In this document: one piece after another, positions 29,749 to 40,772 of the stretch
Position numbering within the stretch: the first letter of the stretch is position 1
How the letters are laid out: each line of letters starts with the position of its first letter
Origin: Sorex araneus
Lineage: Eukaryota > Chordata > Mammalia > Eulipotyphla > Soricidae
NCBI RefSeq assembly: GCF_027595985.1
Contig: NC_073306.1
Location: 195,392,000-195,455,999, forward strand
Length of the DNA stretch: 64,000 nucleotides
Direction: 5' to 3'
Made by a program: the position numbers and the translations under genes
The notes under the pieces: generated by a model
Seen by the model: only the letters and a program-made list of their open reading frames with translations
Told to the model about the DNA's origin: nothing
Database searches by the model: none

Positions 29749-30638
29749 GGACCAGTCGACATTCCTCTAGAAGTGAATGAGGATCCCTTTCCCCCATATC
29801 CACTCCAACACTGTTTTTTCGTGGTTTTTTTTTTTTTTGATATGTGTCAGTCTCACTGGAGTGAGATGATCTTGTTGTTTTGATTTGCATTTCCCTAATG
29901 AAAAGTGATGTAGACCATTTATTTTTCTCACACACCTTTGGTCATCTGTATCTTTTCTTTGAGAAGGTTTCTGTTACTCTCCTCCCCACATATTTTAACG
30001 GGATTGTTTTTTTATCTCTTGTAAATTTCCACCATTTTTTATATATCTTGGATATTAACGCTTTGTCCGATGAGTTGTGGGCAGATATTTTCTTCTAGCC
30101 TGTAGGGCGTCTTTTCATTTTTGTCATTGTTTCATTTGAGTGCAGTAGCTTCTTAGTTTTATGTAGTGCCCTTTGTTTATGCCTCTTCATGGCCCATATC
30201 AAATTACTGAAGATATTTCCAGATTCACTGTTACAAAGTGTTTTATACATGTGCATGGCATTAGGAAAGGGTCTGAGTTCCTAATTAGGAAGGCGTCTGA
30301 GTTCATTATTTTGCATGTGAGTGACCAGATTTCTCAACACTGTTTGTTGAAGAAGCTGTCTATGCTCCTTCACACTTTCCCTCTTTTGTTAAATATTAAC
30401 TGTCATATACCTGATGGTCTCTTTTTGGACTGTATTCTGAGAACCTGTCTTTATTACAGTACCACACTGTTTTGATTTCTATACCTTTATAGCATAGTTT
30501 GAAATTGGGAAGAGCCTTCTCCCATCCTTTTCCCTTCTAAAATTGCTATGTCTATTCAGGGTTCGGGGTGGTGGTGGTGGTTATCACTCCATATCAATGT
30601 CAACAGTGTTTAATCTCTGTCTTTGAAAAATGTCATGG

Positions 30639-30818
30639 GCTTGGACTTGGGAAATAGTGCAGTGAGCAGAGTGTTTGCCTTGCATGTGGTTGACCCAGGT
30701 TTATTCCCCAACATCCCGTATAGTCCCCTGAATCCTGCCAGGAGTGATCGAAGAGTGAAGAGCCAGATGTAAGCTCCGAGAACTTCCAGGTGTGGCCCCA
30801 AAACAATAACAAAAAATG
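30639..30818 (+). mobile_element. tRNA-derived SINE, family A
   Basis: 'GAAATAGTGCAGTGAGCAGA' head, 'CCCAGGTTTATTCCCCAACA' B box, 'CCTGCCAGGAGTGATCGAAG', 'CCAGGTGTGGCCCCAAAACA' end. Inserted in the LINE-1 in opposite orientation. Confidence 0.85.
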
Positions 30819-31706
30819 GCATGTGTATTTTTATAAGGGCTGCACTGAAGTACTTTGAACTGGATGGCCATTTTGATAATATTAATCTTTCCATTCCATG
30901 AATGGAGTGTACGTGGCCATTTCATGGTGTCCTCTTTTATTTGTTTTGGTAATGGTTTATGGTGGGTTTTTTTTTTTTTTTTTGTATAGGTCTGTCACCT
31001 CTTCTGTGAAGTTGATTTCCACATACTTCTTTTTTTCAGGCATAATTGTAAATGGGGTTAGAAACATTCTCTTTTCTGTTTCATTACTTGCATGTAGAAA
31101 AGCCATGGGTTTATAGCACATTGACTTTATAGCCTGCTATTTTAATGTATAAGTCTGTTGTTTTTAGGAGCATTTTTTGTGGAGTTGTAGGGTTTTCTAG
31201 GTATGAGTGAACATTTGACTTCTTCTCTTATCTGGATGCACTTAATAGCTCTTTCTTATCTGTCTCGATGGCAAGAACTTTGATACTATATTGGACAGTA
31301 GAGACAAGAGGGGGGCAGCCTTGTCTATGCCTGGTCGTAGTGGAAAGGCTTTCAGTTTTTCTGCATAGAGTATGTTTGCTGTGAGCTTGTGGTAAGTGGC
31401 TTCAACTATCTTGAAATTTCATCAACCCTGTTTCTTGAGTGTTTTTTTTTTATCATGAATGAGTGTTGGATTGTGTCAAATTGTCAAATGATTTCTCTGT
31501 GTCGGTTGATATGATCATATGATTTTAATTTTTTTCTTTGTGTTAGTATGGTGTATTATGTTGGTTGTGTTATGTATATTATACCGTCCTTGCACTTCTG
31601 GGATGAATTTTACTTGGTTGTGGTGTTTTTCTTTTTATGTTGTGGGATGTAGTTTGCTAGTATTTTGTTGGAGAACTTTGTATTAATGCTCATCGGGAAT
31701 CGGGGC

Positions 31707-31824
31707 TGGCTTCTTCCTTCCTTCCTTCCTTCCTTCCTTCCTTCCTTCCTTCCTTCCTTCCTTCCTTCCTTCCTTCCTTCCTTCCTTCCTTCCTTCCTTC
31801 CTTCCTTCCTTCCTTCCTTCCTTT
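31707..31824 (+). repeat. (TTCC)n microsatellite, about 28 units
   Basis: Near-perfect CTTCCTTCC array within the LINE-1 at a place where LINE-1 antisense normally has a T-rich run, so probably grown from that run. Confidence 0.97.
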
Positions 31825-31954
31825 TCTTTCTCTCTTTTTCTGCTTTTTGTATCAGGGTAATATTTGCCTCACAGAGGTTTGTTTGAAGGATTCCCATTTC
31901 TTTAATTTTGTGGAAAAACTGGAAAAAAATTGGGAGGGGTTCCTTTTTCATGTT

Positions 31955-32116
31955 CTGTTTGCCATATCCAATTAGTGCTCAGAGCTTAGTCCTGGCTCTG
32001 TGTTTAGGGATCACTTTTGAGTGGAGTTCAGGTGATCACATGGGTGCCTAGGATCAAATCAGGACCAGCTATGCCCAAGGCAAGTGCCCTGTCCACTGGA
32101 CTATCTCTCTAACCCT
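31955..32116 (-). mobile_element. old tRNA-derived SINE, family A
   Basis: 'TTAGTGCTCAGAGCTTAGTC', 'CTGGCTCTGTGTTTAGGGAT', 'CAAGGCAAGTGCCCTGTCCA', 'TATCTCTCTAACCC'. Diverged. Confidence 0.8.
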
Positions 32117-32170
32117 ACCCTTAAAGTAGGTCTTCTTTAAGGTTTTTGGAAGAACTTACTAACAACCTGT

Positions 32171-32389
32171 CTAGATGTGGGCTTGTGTTTTTTTGGGGAC
32201 CTTGATTATCACTTCAATTTCTTTAATAGTAAATGGCCTATTCAGTTGCTGTGTTTTCTCTTGATTCAAGTTTGGGAGGATATAGGAGTCCAAAAGACCC
32301 TTTCTTCTAGGTTTTCCAGTTTTGTGGTAAAAGTTTTCTGAAGTTATCCCTGATGATCCTTTGAACCTCTGTGGTATCTGTTGCCACAT
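32171..32389 (-). pseudogene. LINE-1 ORF2 RT-upstream fragment
   Basis: Minus-strand translation 'LDSYILPNLNQEKTQQLNRPF' followed by 'TIKEIEVIIKVPKKTQAHI' aligns by eye with the LINE-1 segment just before the SPGPDGF motif. Short, with the conserved motif itself lost. Confidence 0.8.
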
Positions 32390-32426
32390 CTTCCCTTTAT
32401 TCCCGATTTGGTTTACTAGGGTTTAC

Positions 32427-32527
<101 letters not shown>

Positions 32528-33134
32528 GTGATTTTTGGTAAGGGTTTGCCAATCTTACTAATTTTTTCAAAGTTAGCTCTTGGTTTCATTGATCTTTTAG
32601 TTTTTTTTTTATTTTGAAATTTCCATTTCCGTTAATTTCTGCTCTAATTTCTTTTTATTCTTTCTCACGGATTCCAACAATTCTTGCATTGTTCCTCTTA
32701 AGCTTACCCCACAGTTCTGTGGTGCTCTGTTCATTTATTTTGAAACTTTACCCCATCTTCTGTTGTTTTCTGGAGGGTTTCCTACAGCCTGTCCTATAAC
32801 TTACTGATTTTATCCTCAGGTGCTGCTGCTCTAGGGAGACCATCCATTGAGTTTTTTTAAATTTCACCTACCTAACTCATTAGGTGACTTCAGATTGTAG
32901 CCTTGTCATTCCTGATGTCACATTTTCTTGTACCTATAACATTGTCTCTTTGAGCTCATTCAACATTTTCAACATGATATCTCTAAAATTGTTTCTTGAG
33001 CTTCTAGAGCTGGTCAGTATGGGTCAAATCTTCCAGGCTACTATCTCTGATCACTAAACTTGGAGGGTTTCCATGCTGTTTCCTCATTGATCTGTTGCTG
33101 CGTGGAGGTGGGCCTTTCCCCAGGGATTGTTCTG

Positions 33135-33295
33135 AATATTCAGCTGAGTATTACTCTCTTCTTTCCCTGCCCAAGCTATGTGAATCAGGTATGTTGTTAA
33201 GGGTTTTGAGTTCCATGCTAAGGTAACAGGGCAACTTTCAATGTCCTTGGTTCTTCCTATCATCAGTTACTATTTTACCGTTCTATAATGTCTTT
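33135..33295. other. LINE-1 5' flank, unassigned
   Basis: Short unassigned DNA between the LINE-1 and the next SINE. Confidence 0.35.
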
Positions 33296-33306
33296 CAACC
33301 TCCACA

Positions 33307-33488
33307 TTTTTTTTCTTTTTGGGTCACACCCTTCGATGCACAGAGATTACTCCTGATACTCCTGGCTTTGCACTCAGGAATTACTCCTGGCAGTGCTTGA
33401 TGGACCACATGGGATACTGGGAATTGAACCCGGGTCAGCCGCATGCAAGGCAAACGCCCTACCCCCTGTACTATTGCTCCTTTCCCCC
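33307..33488 (-). mobile_element. tRNA-derived SINE, family A, with TSD
   Basis: Antisense copy with a small internal duplication (ATTACTCCTGATACTCCTGG). B box 'GGGAATTGAACCCGGGTCAG'. Perfect 11-bp target-site duplication CAACCTCCACA at 33296-33306 and 33489-33499. Confidence 0.93.
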
Positions 33489-33499
33489 CAACCTCCACA

Positions 33500-34450
33500 A
33501 TTTGTAAGTTTTTGTTTGGGGTACTGGGGATGAAAGCTGAGTTGGCCTTGTGCAAGGCAAGTGCTGAAGTATATTTTGGCTCCCCGAGCACAGTTCTTGA
33601 CATATTAATAAGTTTTTGACTGAGTAAGTGAACAACACATTTAAGCATCTTTCTGGAGATGTTATTCCGCCTATTCAAACTGCTTTACTGATTTCCCTTT
33701 CTGACTTTTGCTTTCTGTTGCTGATGTAAGCCACAGACAGAGTTTAATAAGCATCAGCTCGAAAATTGAGTTTAAAGGCTAGAACTTTGAGATTACCCAT
33801 TTCACTGTATAGTTCCGATCAAGTTTATGTCCCTAAGTAACACACACAGAAGCTGGAGAACCCTTGAAAATTATTACACTGCTATTCACCCTTTGTGTGT
33901 GGGGGGGCATCCCCAAAGCTTACACATTGAATATTTTTAGCTTTTGTAATTAGAACACTGGTGAACAAATCCCTAGGTTTATTCTGTAGTGTGTTCTCCA
34001 ATGCCAGTACCGTGGAAACCTGTTTCATGTGAAATTGAATGCTTAAGAGTGATTAATAGTTGAAAACAGAGAACCTTTTCTGCTTAGTATGGGTGGGACA
34101 TGTCTCATATATGTCGATGATATTATCAAAAGCATATTTGTAACATATACCTTATAAAGATTTGTGTAAAGCAACAATTCATAGTAGTTTGTAAGGTCTG
34201 TGGCACAATAATTGGTTTGACTTTGTGAACCTGTTATTCTTTTATTTGTGAAGAGGCTTAATGTCTTTTATTTATTTTAAAATAAAATAGAATTCAAATT
34301 TGCATAATTTTTTTGAGAATTATTGGTAATTATCCATTTGCAAATCAAGGTACTTGGAACTCAGATTTCGATGTGGAAATCTAATTAGACCTTTTTTTCT
34401 TTTTTAGCCCAGAGGCTGATTTTCCTTTTCTTTATTCTTGCATTTAAATT
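33500..34450. other. single-copy DNA
   Basis: About 950 bases, AT-rich, without recognised repeats or exon signals, except a short SINE-like scrap (GTGCAAGGCAAGTGCTGAAG) near 33550. Confidence 0.4.
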
Positions 34451-34451
34451 C

Positions 34452-34650
34452 CTTTTTCTTTTTCTCTTTTTTTGGGTCACATTAGGCCTTGTCAGGAATA
34501 CTCCCAATATGGTGCTCCCAATATGGGCTCAGGGGTTGTTTCCGGTGGTGCTGAGGAACTATGTCGGGCCCAAGAACGGAACCTTATGCAAAGACGAAAT
34601 CAGGTGCGAAGAAGACACTCTAGTCCTTTGCGCCATCTCCTGGCCCTGTT
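34452..34650 (-). mobile_element. old SINE-like element
   Basis: Starts 'TTTTTTTGGGTCACATTAGG' and includes 'GGGCTCAGGGGTTGTTTCCG' and 'GGTGGTGCTGAGGAACTATG' as in antisense family A; the tRNA end is degraded. Confidence 0.6.
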
Positions 34651-34654
34651 TTCC

Positions 34655-34844
34655 TTTTGCTTTTTCTGGCTTCTTTTTGATTTTGGGTGACACCTGGTAA
34701 TGCTCAGGGATTCCTCTGGTCTCTGCACTCAGGAATCTCTTCTGGCGGTGCTCGGGAGACCGTATGAGGTGCTGGGGATGGAATCCAGGTCGGCCAAGTG
34801 TAAAGCCCTGTGCACCGTACCAGCTGGACTATCTCCCTAGCCCC
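34655..34844 (-). mobile_element. tRNA-derived SINE, family A
   Basis: 'GATTTTGGGTGACACCTGGT', 'CTGGCGGTGCTCGGGAGACC', 'GGGGATGGAATCCAGGTCGG', 'TATCTCCCTAGCCCC'. Complete, moderately diverged. Confidence 0.88.
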
Positions 34845-35030
34845 TGTCTGTTTTGGCTTTTAAGGGGCGCTTAGGGGCCCCGGGGCCACTCCCAGCTTGT
34901 AGCCAATTGCAGTGCAACTTGGGTCTTGTGGTGCCCAGCTGGGCCACCCCAGTGGTGCTTCTGGGCCCCCATCCCTGACCCCTGTCTTCCCAATCCCTCT
35001 GGTCTTATTCTTTATTAGAAAGCTGGTGGT
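34845..35030. other. GC-rich unassigned block
   Basis: C- and G-rich text after the SINE, possibly a decayed second SINE (CCCCAGTGGTGCTTCTGGGC). Not resolved. Confidence 0.3.
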
Positions 35031-35590
35031 AATCTCGGTTGGTTGCCTCTGATCATTTAAGTACACTGGAGGCCTAAACACAACACCTGTTCAGAATAAC
35101 CTGTCTCTACATTTTAGGCACCATTCCTCATGTGTGTGACCCCAGTGTGGATGCCTTAGGGGATGGTGAGAAGTAGAATAACCTGGTATAGTGAACAGTG
35201 TTTGTTTTCTATTGCAGACACAATGCTATGGAGAACTAAAACAAATGTTAAGGAAATAGGAAGCTTGAGGAATGGCTGTTGAAAGAAATAGTGAATGCCA
35301 GAAAAACCTCATTTTCGGGTGATGTCAGTGCCATGAAAAGTTTAACTGGTCTGTTTTAATAAATCCAGACATATCTGGTTTTACTATATTATTTGCTGGA
35401 AGCAAGGCGACTCTCTTGTCCATTTGTTGTCCACCCGAATGGGGTGTTATGGACTTAGGGAACGGCAAGGTTTTAAATAGGATCATGACAGACATTCATG
35501 GCTCGGCTGACTTCCCTGGGAATGGGATTTGCACTTCAATTTTTTTTTTTGTTTGTGCTTTAGCATGGAAGTCTGTTATCTAAATGACTT
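35031..35590. other. single-copy DNA
   Basis: No repeats recognised. Confidence 0.4.
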
Positions 35591-35597
35591 GCTGGAA

Positions 35598-36030
35598 ATC
35601 TCCTCCTCCTCTCCTCCTCCTCCTCCTCCTCCTCCTCCTCCTCCTCCTCCTTCTCCTTCCCCTTCCTCTTCTTCCTTCTTCTTCTTCCCTCCTCCTTCTT
35701 CTTCCTCTTCCTCTTCTTCCTTCTTCCCTCCTCCTCCTTCTTCTTCTTCCTCTTCCTTCTTCTTCCTTTTTTCTTTTTCTTCCTTTTCTTCTTCCTCCTG
35801 CTTCTCCCTTTTCTTCTTCTTCTTCCTCCTCCTCCTCCTTCTTCTTCCTCTTCCTTCTTCTTCCTTCTTTCTTTTTCTTCCTTTCCTTCTTCCTCCTCCT
35901 CCTTCTCCTCCCTTTTCTTCCTCTTCTTCCTCCTCCTCTTCCTCCTCCTCCTCCTCTTCTTTTTCCTCCTTTTCCTTCTTCTTCCTCCTCCTTTTCATCT
36001 TCCTCTTCCTTCCTCTCTTCCTCCCTTACT
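35598..36030 (+). repeat. 433-bp near-pure polypyrimidine tract (CCT/CTT)n
   Basis: Almost every base on the plus strand is C or T: a (TCC)n block at 35600-35650, then mixed CTT, CCT and TTTC words. The poly-Ser/Pro/Leu/Phe frames on plus and poly-Glu/Lys/Gly frame on minus exist only because of composition. Confidence 0.95.
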
Positions 36031-36200
36031 GATGCTCAGAGACTGCTAGACTGCTTCCGAGGTGCTTCTTACAGGTCACGCCTGGTAGATTTTGGGTGGA
36101 TCCATCACAACCATGCAGTGTTGGGATGGAACCAGGCCCTCCAGGCCCTCCACAGGCAAAGCTTGCTCCAGCCCTTTGAGCTGTATCCTCAGCCCCTGGG
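36031..36200 (-). mobile_element. old SINE-like element beside pyrimidine tract
   Basis: 'GGTCACGCCTGGTAGATTTT', 'GTTGGGATGGAACCAGGCCC', 'CAAAGCTTGCTCCAGCCC' keep the antisense order of family A but with heavy change. The pyrimidine tract would lie at its tail side. Confidence 0.5.
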
Positions 36201-37730
36201 AATTTCCCTCTTGTTTTGTATATTTCCTATTGTTGCTGTGCCTCTAACCCAGCAGGACCCTGAATGAAGTCCTGAAAGCCTTAGTTGGTGAGATGTGTTT
36301 GCTGTGACGGAGGATAAGATCTTCTGAGTGAGATCAGTCACACCTTCAGACTTTGAGTGTTGGTGACTGCACTTACTCCCGAAACCTCTGGTTGCCGCTT
36401 GCCTGGTGACTGTGGCCACTGCAAGACCTCACAGTACAACTGCTTTGAAAATTCCTTTATTCCTTTGACTTCCGGAGACCACCCTTCGAGAGGAGCTCTC
36501 CTGAGGCTAGCAGAGAAGGGCCTCCCGGTGGAGAGATTGCTCAGTTCTGCTTTAGGAAATGGCCGAGCGTCAACAGTTGAAGCAGAAGCACTCAGCGCTC
36601 ATGGTTGCGCTTTCACACGCCGAGCTCCTTTGCCGGGGAAGGAGAGACAGGGCACATAGGGAATGGCTCAGAGATTTAGACAAATGAGATCCGGTCAGTT
36701 TGCTTGAGGAATACATCAGGCAATGAACAAAAACATTCATCCAAAAAAGCATCAGAAGAAAACAGTTCAAATACTCATATGTTATTTTTCTACCAAAATT
36801 TTGGGCAGTGATTTCTACACTTTGGTCATTTTCTGCTTATTGCTCTGCACTCCGATTTAATTTTCCATGTATATTCATGTTATCCTCCTGTATTTTGTGC
36901 TTCCGAAGTGTAAAACTGTGTCTTACAAACTATCTTTTGTGCTCCTCACAAATGGCTAGCATATTCTATAGGGAAAATATTTATTTAATAGAATAATACA
37001 GAAAAAAATCGAAAGAGGCTAGAGTTACCCATTCATTCTATCCAACTTGATCTAAACTCCCTTTCTCCTCAGAGAGATTCCTCTAGTGGCTCCAATCGTC
37101 GCCCTTACATCTCTCAGTTATTGTGGAATTTGTTCTCATGAAGTTTGGAGTAACTTTTTGGAAAACTCTTTTGTTACTAGGGCTTGAGATGTGATAATTT
37201 CTTGGAAAAATTACCTCACCTTTCTATTTTGATAGAATCACATTTTTTGGTGGGGGGAGGGGCATCAGTTTCCTAAACTGGATAGTTTTCTTTTTTAATT
37301 GGAAAGTACATTTGTGAGATTAAAAGACGTTTGATACTCCTCCCACCCCCTCCCCTGCCCTCTCCCCTCTCCTCCTCCCCTTCCCTTCTCCCACCTCCCC
37401 TTCTCTCCCCCTCCCCTCCCCTGCTTTTGCTGCCTTTGGTGCAATGACTGGGGTTGCCTATTCGGTTGCCGAGTGTGTCTCCACATCCTTAATTGCTGTG
37501 TTTTCTCCTGGTGTAGCGCTCGCTCGCATGCGTGTGACGGTGCTGGAGCACTGCTGCGGGCCGTGTGCAAGGCAGTGGGGAGCACTCTCAGGGGCCCACA
37601 CTTGTGAGATGGGCGCTTCGCTGCTGACCCACCCCCTGGGAGAGTTTTCATGGACCTACACTTGTGAGATAGGCATTTGCTGCCGAACCAGCCCCATAGC
37701 CCAGATTTTAACATCTTTAAAAAAAAGAAC
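36201..37730. other. single-copy DNA with GC-rich part
   Basis: No confirmed repeats from 36200 to 37300. A C-rich tract at 37335-37425 and a GC-rich segment with CpGs at 37440-37700 contain two similar stretches, CACACTTGTGAGATGGGCGC (37598) and 'TACACTTGTGAGATAGGCAT' (37656), so a small internal duplication. Function unknown. Confidence 0.4.
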
Positions 37731-37734
37731 TTTT

Positions 37735-37912
37735 GGGGCCGGAGCGATAGCACAGCGGGTAGGGCGTTTGCCTTGCACGCGGCCGACCCGGGTTCGATCT
37801 CCGGCATCCCATATGGTCCCCCAAGCACTGCCAGGAGTAATTCCTGAGTGCAAAGCCAGGAGTAACCCCTGAGCATCGCTGGGTGTGACCCAAAAAGCAA
37901 AAAAAAAAAAAA
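37735..37912 (+). mobile_element. tRNA-derived SINE, family A, young-looking reference copy
   Basis: Closest to the apparent consensus: head 'GGGGCCGGAGCGATAGCACA', A box TAGCACAGCGGG (37748-37759), B box GGTTCGATCTC (37791-37801), body 'CACTGCCAGGAGTAATTCCT', end 'GGGTGTGACCCAAAAAGC' and an A15 tail. CpGs at typical mutable places are retained. Short duplication AACTTTT on both sides. The internal RNA polymerase III promoter looks intact apart from one B-box change. Confidence 0.95.
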
Positions 37913-38497
37913 AACTTTTAATTTTGAAGTAATTGTAGGCTCAGAGGAAATTGTGAAAATATAGTAATTTTTTTTTTTTTACAGCGCATTCACCCAGGCC
38001 TCCTTCAGTGAGCATGAAAGATCTAAAAAGGCATTTACCCAAACAGATTGACAAGGAATTATATTTAAAAAAATGCTTTCTCTGAAGAAATGCTTACTAA
38101 TTAGCTCTGACTTATACTGTAGGTCCTTTAAGGAATCGGAATTAGGCTCACCTAAGTGTTCCGGGGGTTTCAGTTGGAAAAGTGCCCAGTGTTAGGCAAG
38201 GGAGGTTTGCACTGACTTCTTTACTCACACCAGTGAACTTGATTTTTGCTTTTATTTAAACCAGTTTTTTTAAAAAAATTAATAACAGTGAATTCAGGAT
38301 CTTAAATCCAGAATATTCTAATAAAATTTTGGAAGTATGTAACACAAATATAAGGTAAATAGAATTCCTTTATGGTGCTGGTATTAGGGCACCATTGTAG
38401 AACTGAGTTGTTTATAAAGGTGAGAATAATATTGAATTCTTTCAGTGTCTTTATCCATCTACCTATCAATATCTTAGGTATATATTGTTTGTCTTAT
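37913..38497. other. AT-rich single-copy DNA
   Basis: Nothing recognised. Confidence 0.4.
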
Positions 38498-38510
38498 AAA
38501 CTTTGCATCT

Positions 38511-38701
38511 GATTATTTTTATTTTTATTTATTTTTTGCTTTTTTGGGTCACACCCGGCGATGCACAGGGGTTACTCCTGGCTCTGCACTCAGGCATTAC
38601 TCCTGGCGGTGCTCGGGGGACCATATGGGATGCTGGGAATCGAACCTGGTTGGCTGTGTGCAAGGCAAACGCCCTACCTGCTATGCTATCGCTCCAGCCC
38701 C
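38511..38701 (-). mobile_element. tRNA-derived SINE, family A, with TSD
   Basis: Young-looking antisense copy with (TTTA)-rich tail, 'GGCGATGCACAGGGGTTACT' and 'ATGCTATCGCTCCAGCCCC'. Perfect 13-bp target-site duplication AAACTTTGCATCT at 38498-38510 and 38702-38714. Confidence 0.95.
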
Positions 38702-38847
38702 AAACTTTGCATCTATAATATATGTGAATGTACAATATGACATAATTAGAAAAGATGTTTTATCTATGATATATACAGTATTTCTAGTGAAATCCCAGTG
38801 TTTCATTAATCTCTACTATATTGATAAACTATTATATTTGAACCAGG

Positions 38848-38891
38848 CATTTGAGTTTAATTATTACCTCATTTGAGTTTAATTATTACCT
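38848..38891 (+). repeat. 22-bp perfect tandem duplication
   Basis: CATTTGAGTTTAATTATTACCT twice (units of 22 bases at 38848 and 38870). The second unit overlaps the target-site duplication of the following SINE. Confidence 0.93.
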
Positions 38892-38892
38892 A

Positions 38893-39137
38893 ATCACTGT
38901 CTCTATCATCCCGTTGCTCATCAATTTGCTGAATGGGCACCAGTAACGTCTCCATTGTGAGACTTGTTGTTACTGTTTTTGGCATATCGAATATGCTATG
39001 GGGAGCTTGCCAGGCTCTACTGTGTGGGTGAGATACTCTCGGGAGCTTGCCGGGCACTCTGAGAGGGCTGGAGGAACCGAACCCAGGTCGGCCACGTGCA
39101 AGGCAAATGCCTTACCCTCTGTGCTGTCACCCCAGCC
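38893..39137 (-). mobile_element. tRNA-derived SINE, family B, with TSD
   Basis: Complete antisense B copy: short-repeat end (ATCACTGTCTCTATCATCCC), 'GTTGTTACTGTTTTTGGCAT', 'GGAGCTTGCCAGGCTCTACT' and tRNA-like head 'TGTGCTGTCACCCCAGCC'. Perfect 12-bp duplication AATTATTACCTA at 38881-38892 and 39138-39149. Confidence 0.94.
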
Positions 39138-39149
39138 AATTATTACCTA

Positions 39150-40621
39150 GTAGGATGTTTTTTTAGTGCAAATGTTTATATCCGTCCATGTTCTGAACCT
39201 AGGTAATCTTACATAGAATGCTCCCATGAAGGTTTGATCTTATACCGTTGGGCAGACACTACTAGAGAAATGAACTACTTGTCATGAAATAGAGGAATGT
39301 TTCTTTAGGAGAACAGTTAGAAATCAAAGTGAGTGCCTTAATCAACAGCAATGTCATCTGAAAAACCTCACCTATGTTTATAATCTTGTAAATGCCACTA
39401 CAACAAATCTAGAAACTTGGAGGCAAGTCTAAAAACTAACAATAGAGAAATATATTTAGCATATATTTATGTGACCATTTATGTGACCATTTCAAGCCAA
39501 GAGGAGAAGCTGGCTTCTTTTTTTTTTTATAATTTAACGTATTTGTTATAGTTTAGTTAGCATGGTTATGAAAATGTTAACATTTATGATATTGAAACTG
39601 GTTTCTTTAAGAAGAGAAAGTCCAGAGCAAATCTTTAGATAGAAGTATTTATGCAGTTTACAGGGGAATATGGACATGTTTGCTAAACAGATCTACTCTT
39701 TTGGATGGTATTCTCTCTCTCTGTCTCATCGCACTTTGTTTAAGTCACTTGTTATTTTGTAGAATATTTTTCCCTTTGATGTCGCTGAATGCTGGCCTTC
39801 AGGATTGTGTGTCTGACCCGATGACTTTTCCTACAAAGTTTACCTGCGTCTGCCTGTCTTCTCTCAGCTGTGGGCTTTGACTAGAAGCTCATTGTTATAC
39901 TTAAGTTTATTAGTTGATTAGATATTTACACTTCCTTGTAAAAGTTCTCTGAATTAAATCTATAGTTTGGTATTAGATAAAATAAAGTTGAGTGTTATTT
40001 CTTAGTTGAAGCCAACACCTTTAGTTCTGTGTTCATTTGAGATAACTGCACTCATGTGAAATAGCTTTTTCAGCTAAATTAAATATAGTTTATTTTGTGC
40101 AGGTTTATATCTATCTCTAGTAATAAAACATAGACTCTTATTATGTAAATACTCTATGTTTTAGCTACATGTTAGAATATTTTATCTAAGTATTTTGCAT
40201 GAGCTAAATTAAGTATTTCATATTGACTTAAGTAAAAATTTAGGCACTTTACCGAAGATGTTATTTATATAACTTTTAGATAATTTCTTTATTTATGTAA
40301 CTATTTTAGATAACTTCTTTAGATGTAATATCATGATCATGAATTGGCAAGTTAGGAAGGACAATGTAGGTTAAACACGAGTTTAACCTACAGCTTTTGT
40401 TTTTTATGATGGAAAGACCCTACTATAGGGGTTGGAATAACACTTTTGTAAACATAGGCCATCAAGAAAAACATGGTAGTGCATATGAACCGGACTTCAA
40501 ACTGATGCCAGATGTGGGAACTGACTGAAAACTAGCTGAAGTACTAAGGTGGCAGTGTCACTGCCTGAACCGTACTAGACACTATGGCTTGCACGGTCTT
40601 GGAATTAAAAAAGGAAAAGTA
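39150..40621. other. AT-rich single-copy DNA with short hairpin
   Basis: About 1.5 kb without recognised transposons. Includes small tandem repeats (ATTTATGTGACC at 39470-39495; related TTTAGATAA units at 40260-40330) and a perfect hairpin at 40365-40392. Confidence 0.45.
40365..40392. repeat. perfect 12-bp inverted repeat, 4-nt loop
   Basis: Arms TGTAGGTTAAAC (40365-40376) and GTTTAACCTACA (40381-40392), loop ACGA. Not a terminator context; function unknown. Confidence 0.9.
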
Positions 40622-40772
40622 ATTGTCCTGTCAGTGCTCGGGGCTTTCTCCTGGTTCTGTGTTCAGGGATCACTTCTGGAGGGTTTGGGGAACCATATGG
40701 GATTTGCAGATTGAACCTGGGTCAGCTGTGTACAAGGCGAGTGTCCTGCCTTATGTACTATCGCTCCAGCCC
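40622..40772 (-). mobile_element. tRNA-derived SINE, family A
   Basis: 'GTGCTCGGGGCTTTCTCCTG', 'GGGGAACCATATGGGATTTG', 'ATTGAACCTGGGTCAGCTG', 'TATCGCTCCAGCCC'. Tail region diverged. Confidence 0.87.

Noticed and set aside
35529..36267. Poly-Ser/Pro/Phe/Leu proteins (167 and 227 codons) and a Glu/Lys/Gly-rich protein on the minus strand
   Set aside because: They are plain translations of a polypyrimidine tract; all three frames are open for compositional reasons.
37295..37900. 201-codon minus-strand frame
   Set aside because: It crosses a family A SINE, a GC-rich block and a C-rich tract; the recognisable start (LFGSHPAMLRGYSWLCTQELLLA) is the translated antisense SINE, which recurs at many SINE copies.
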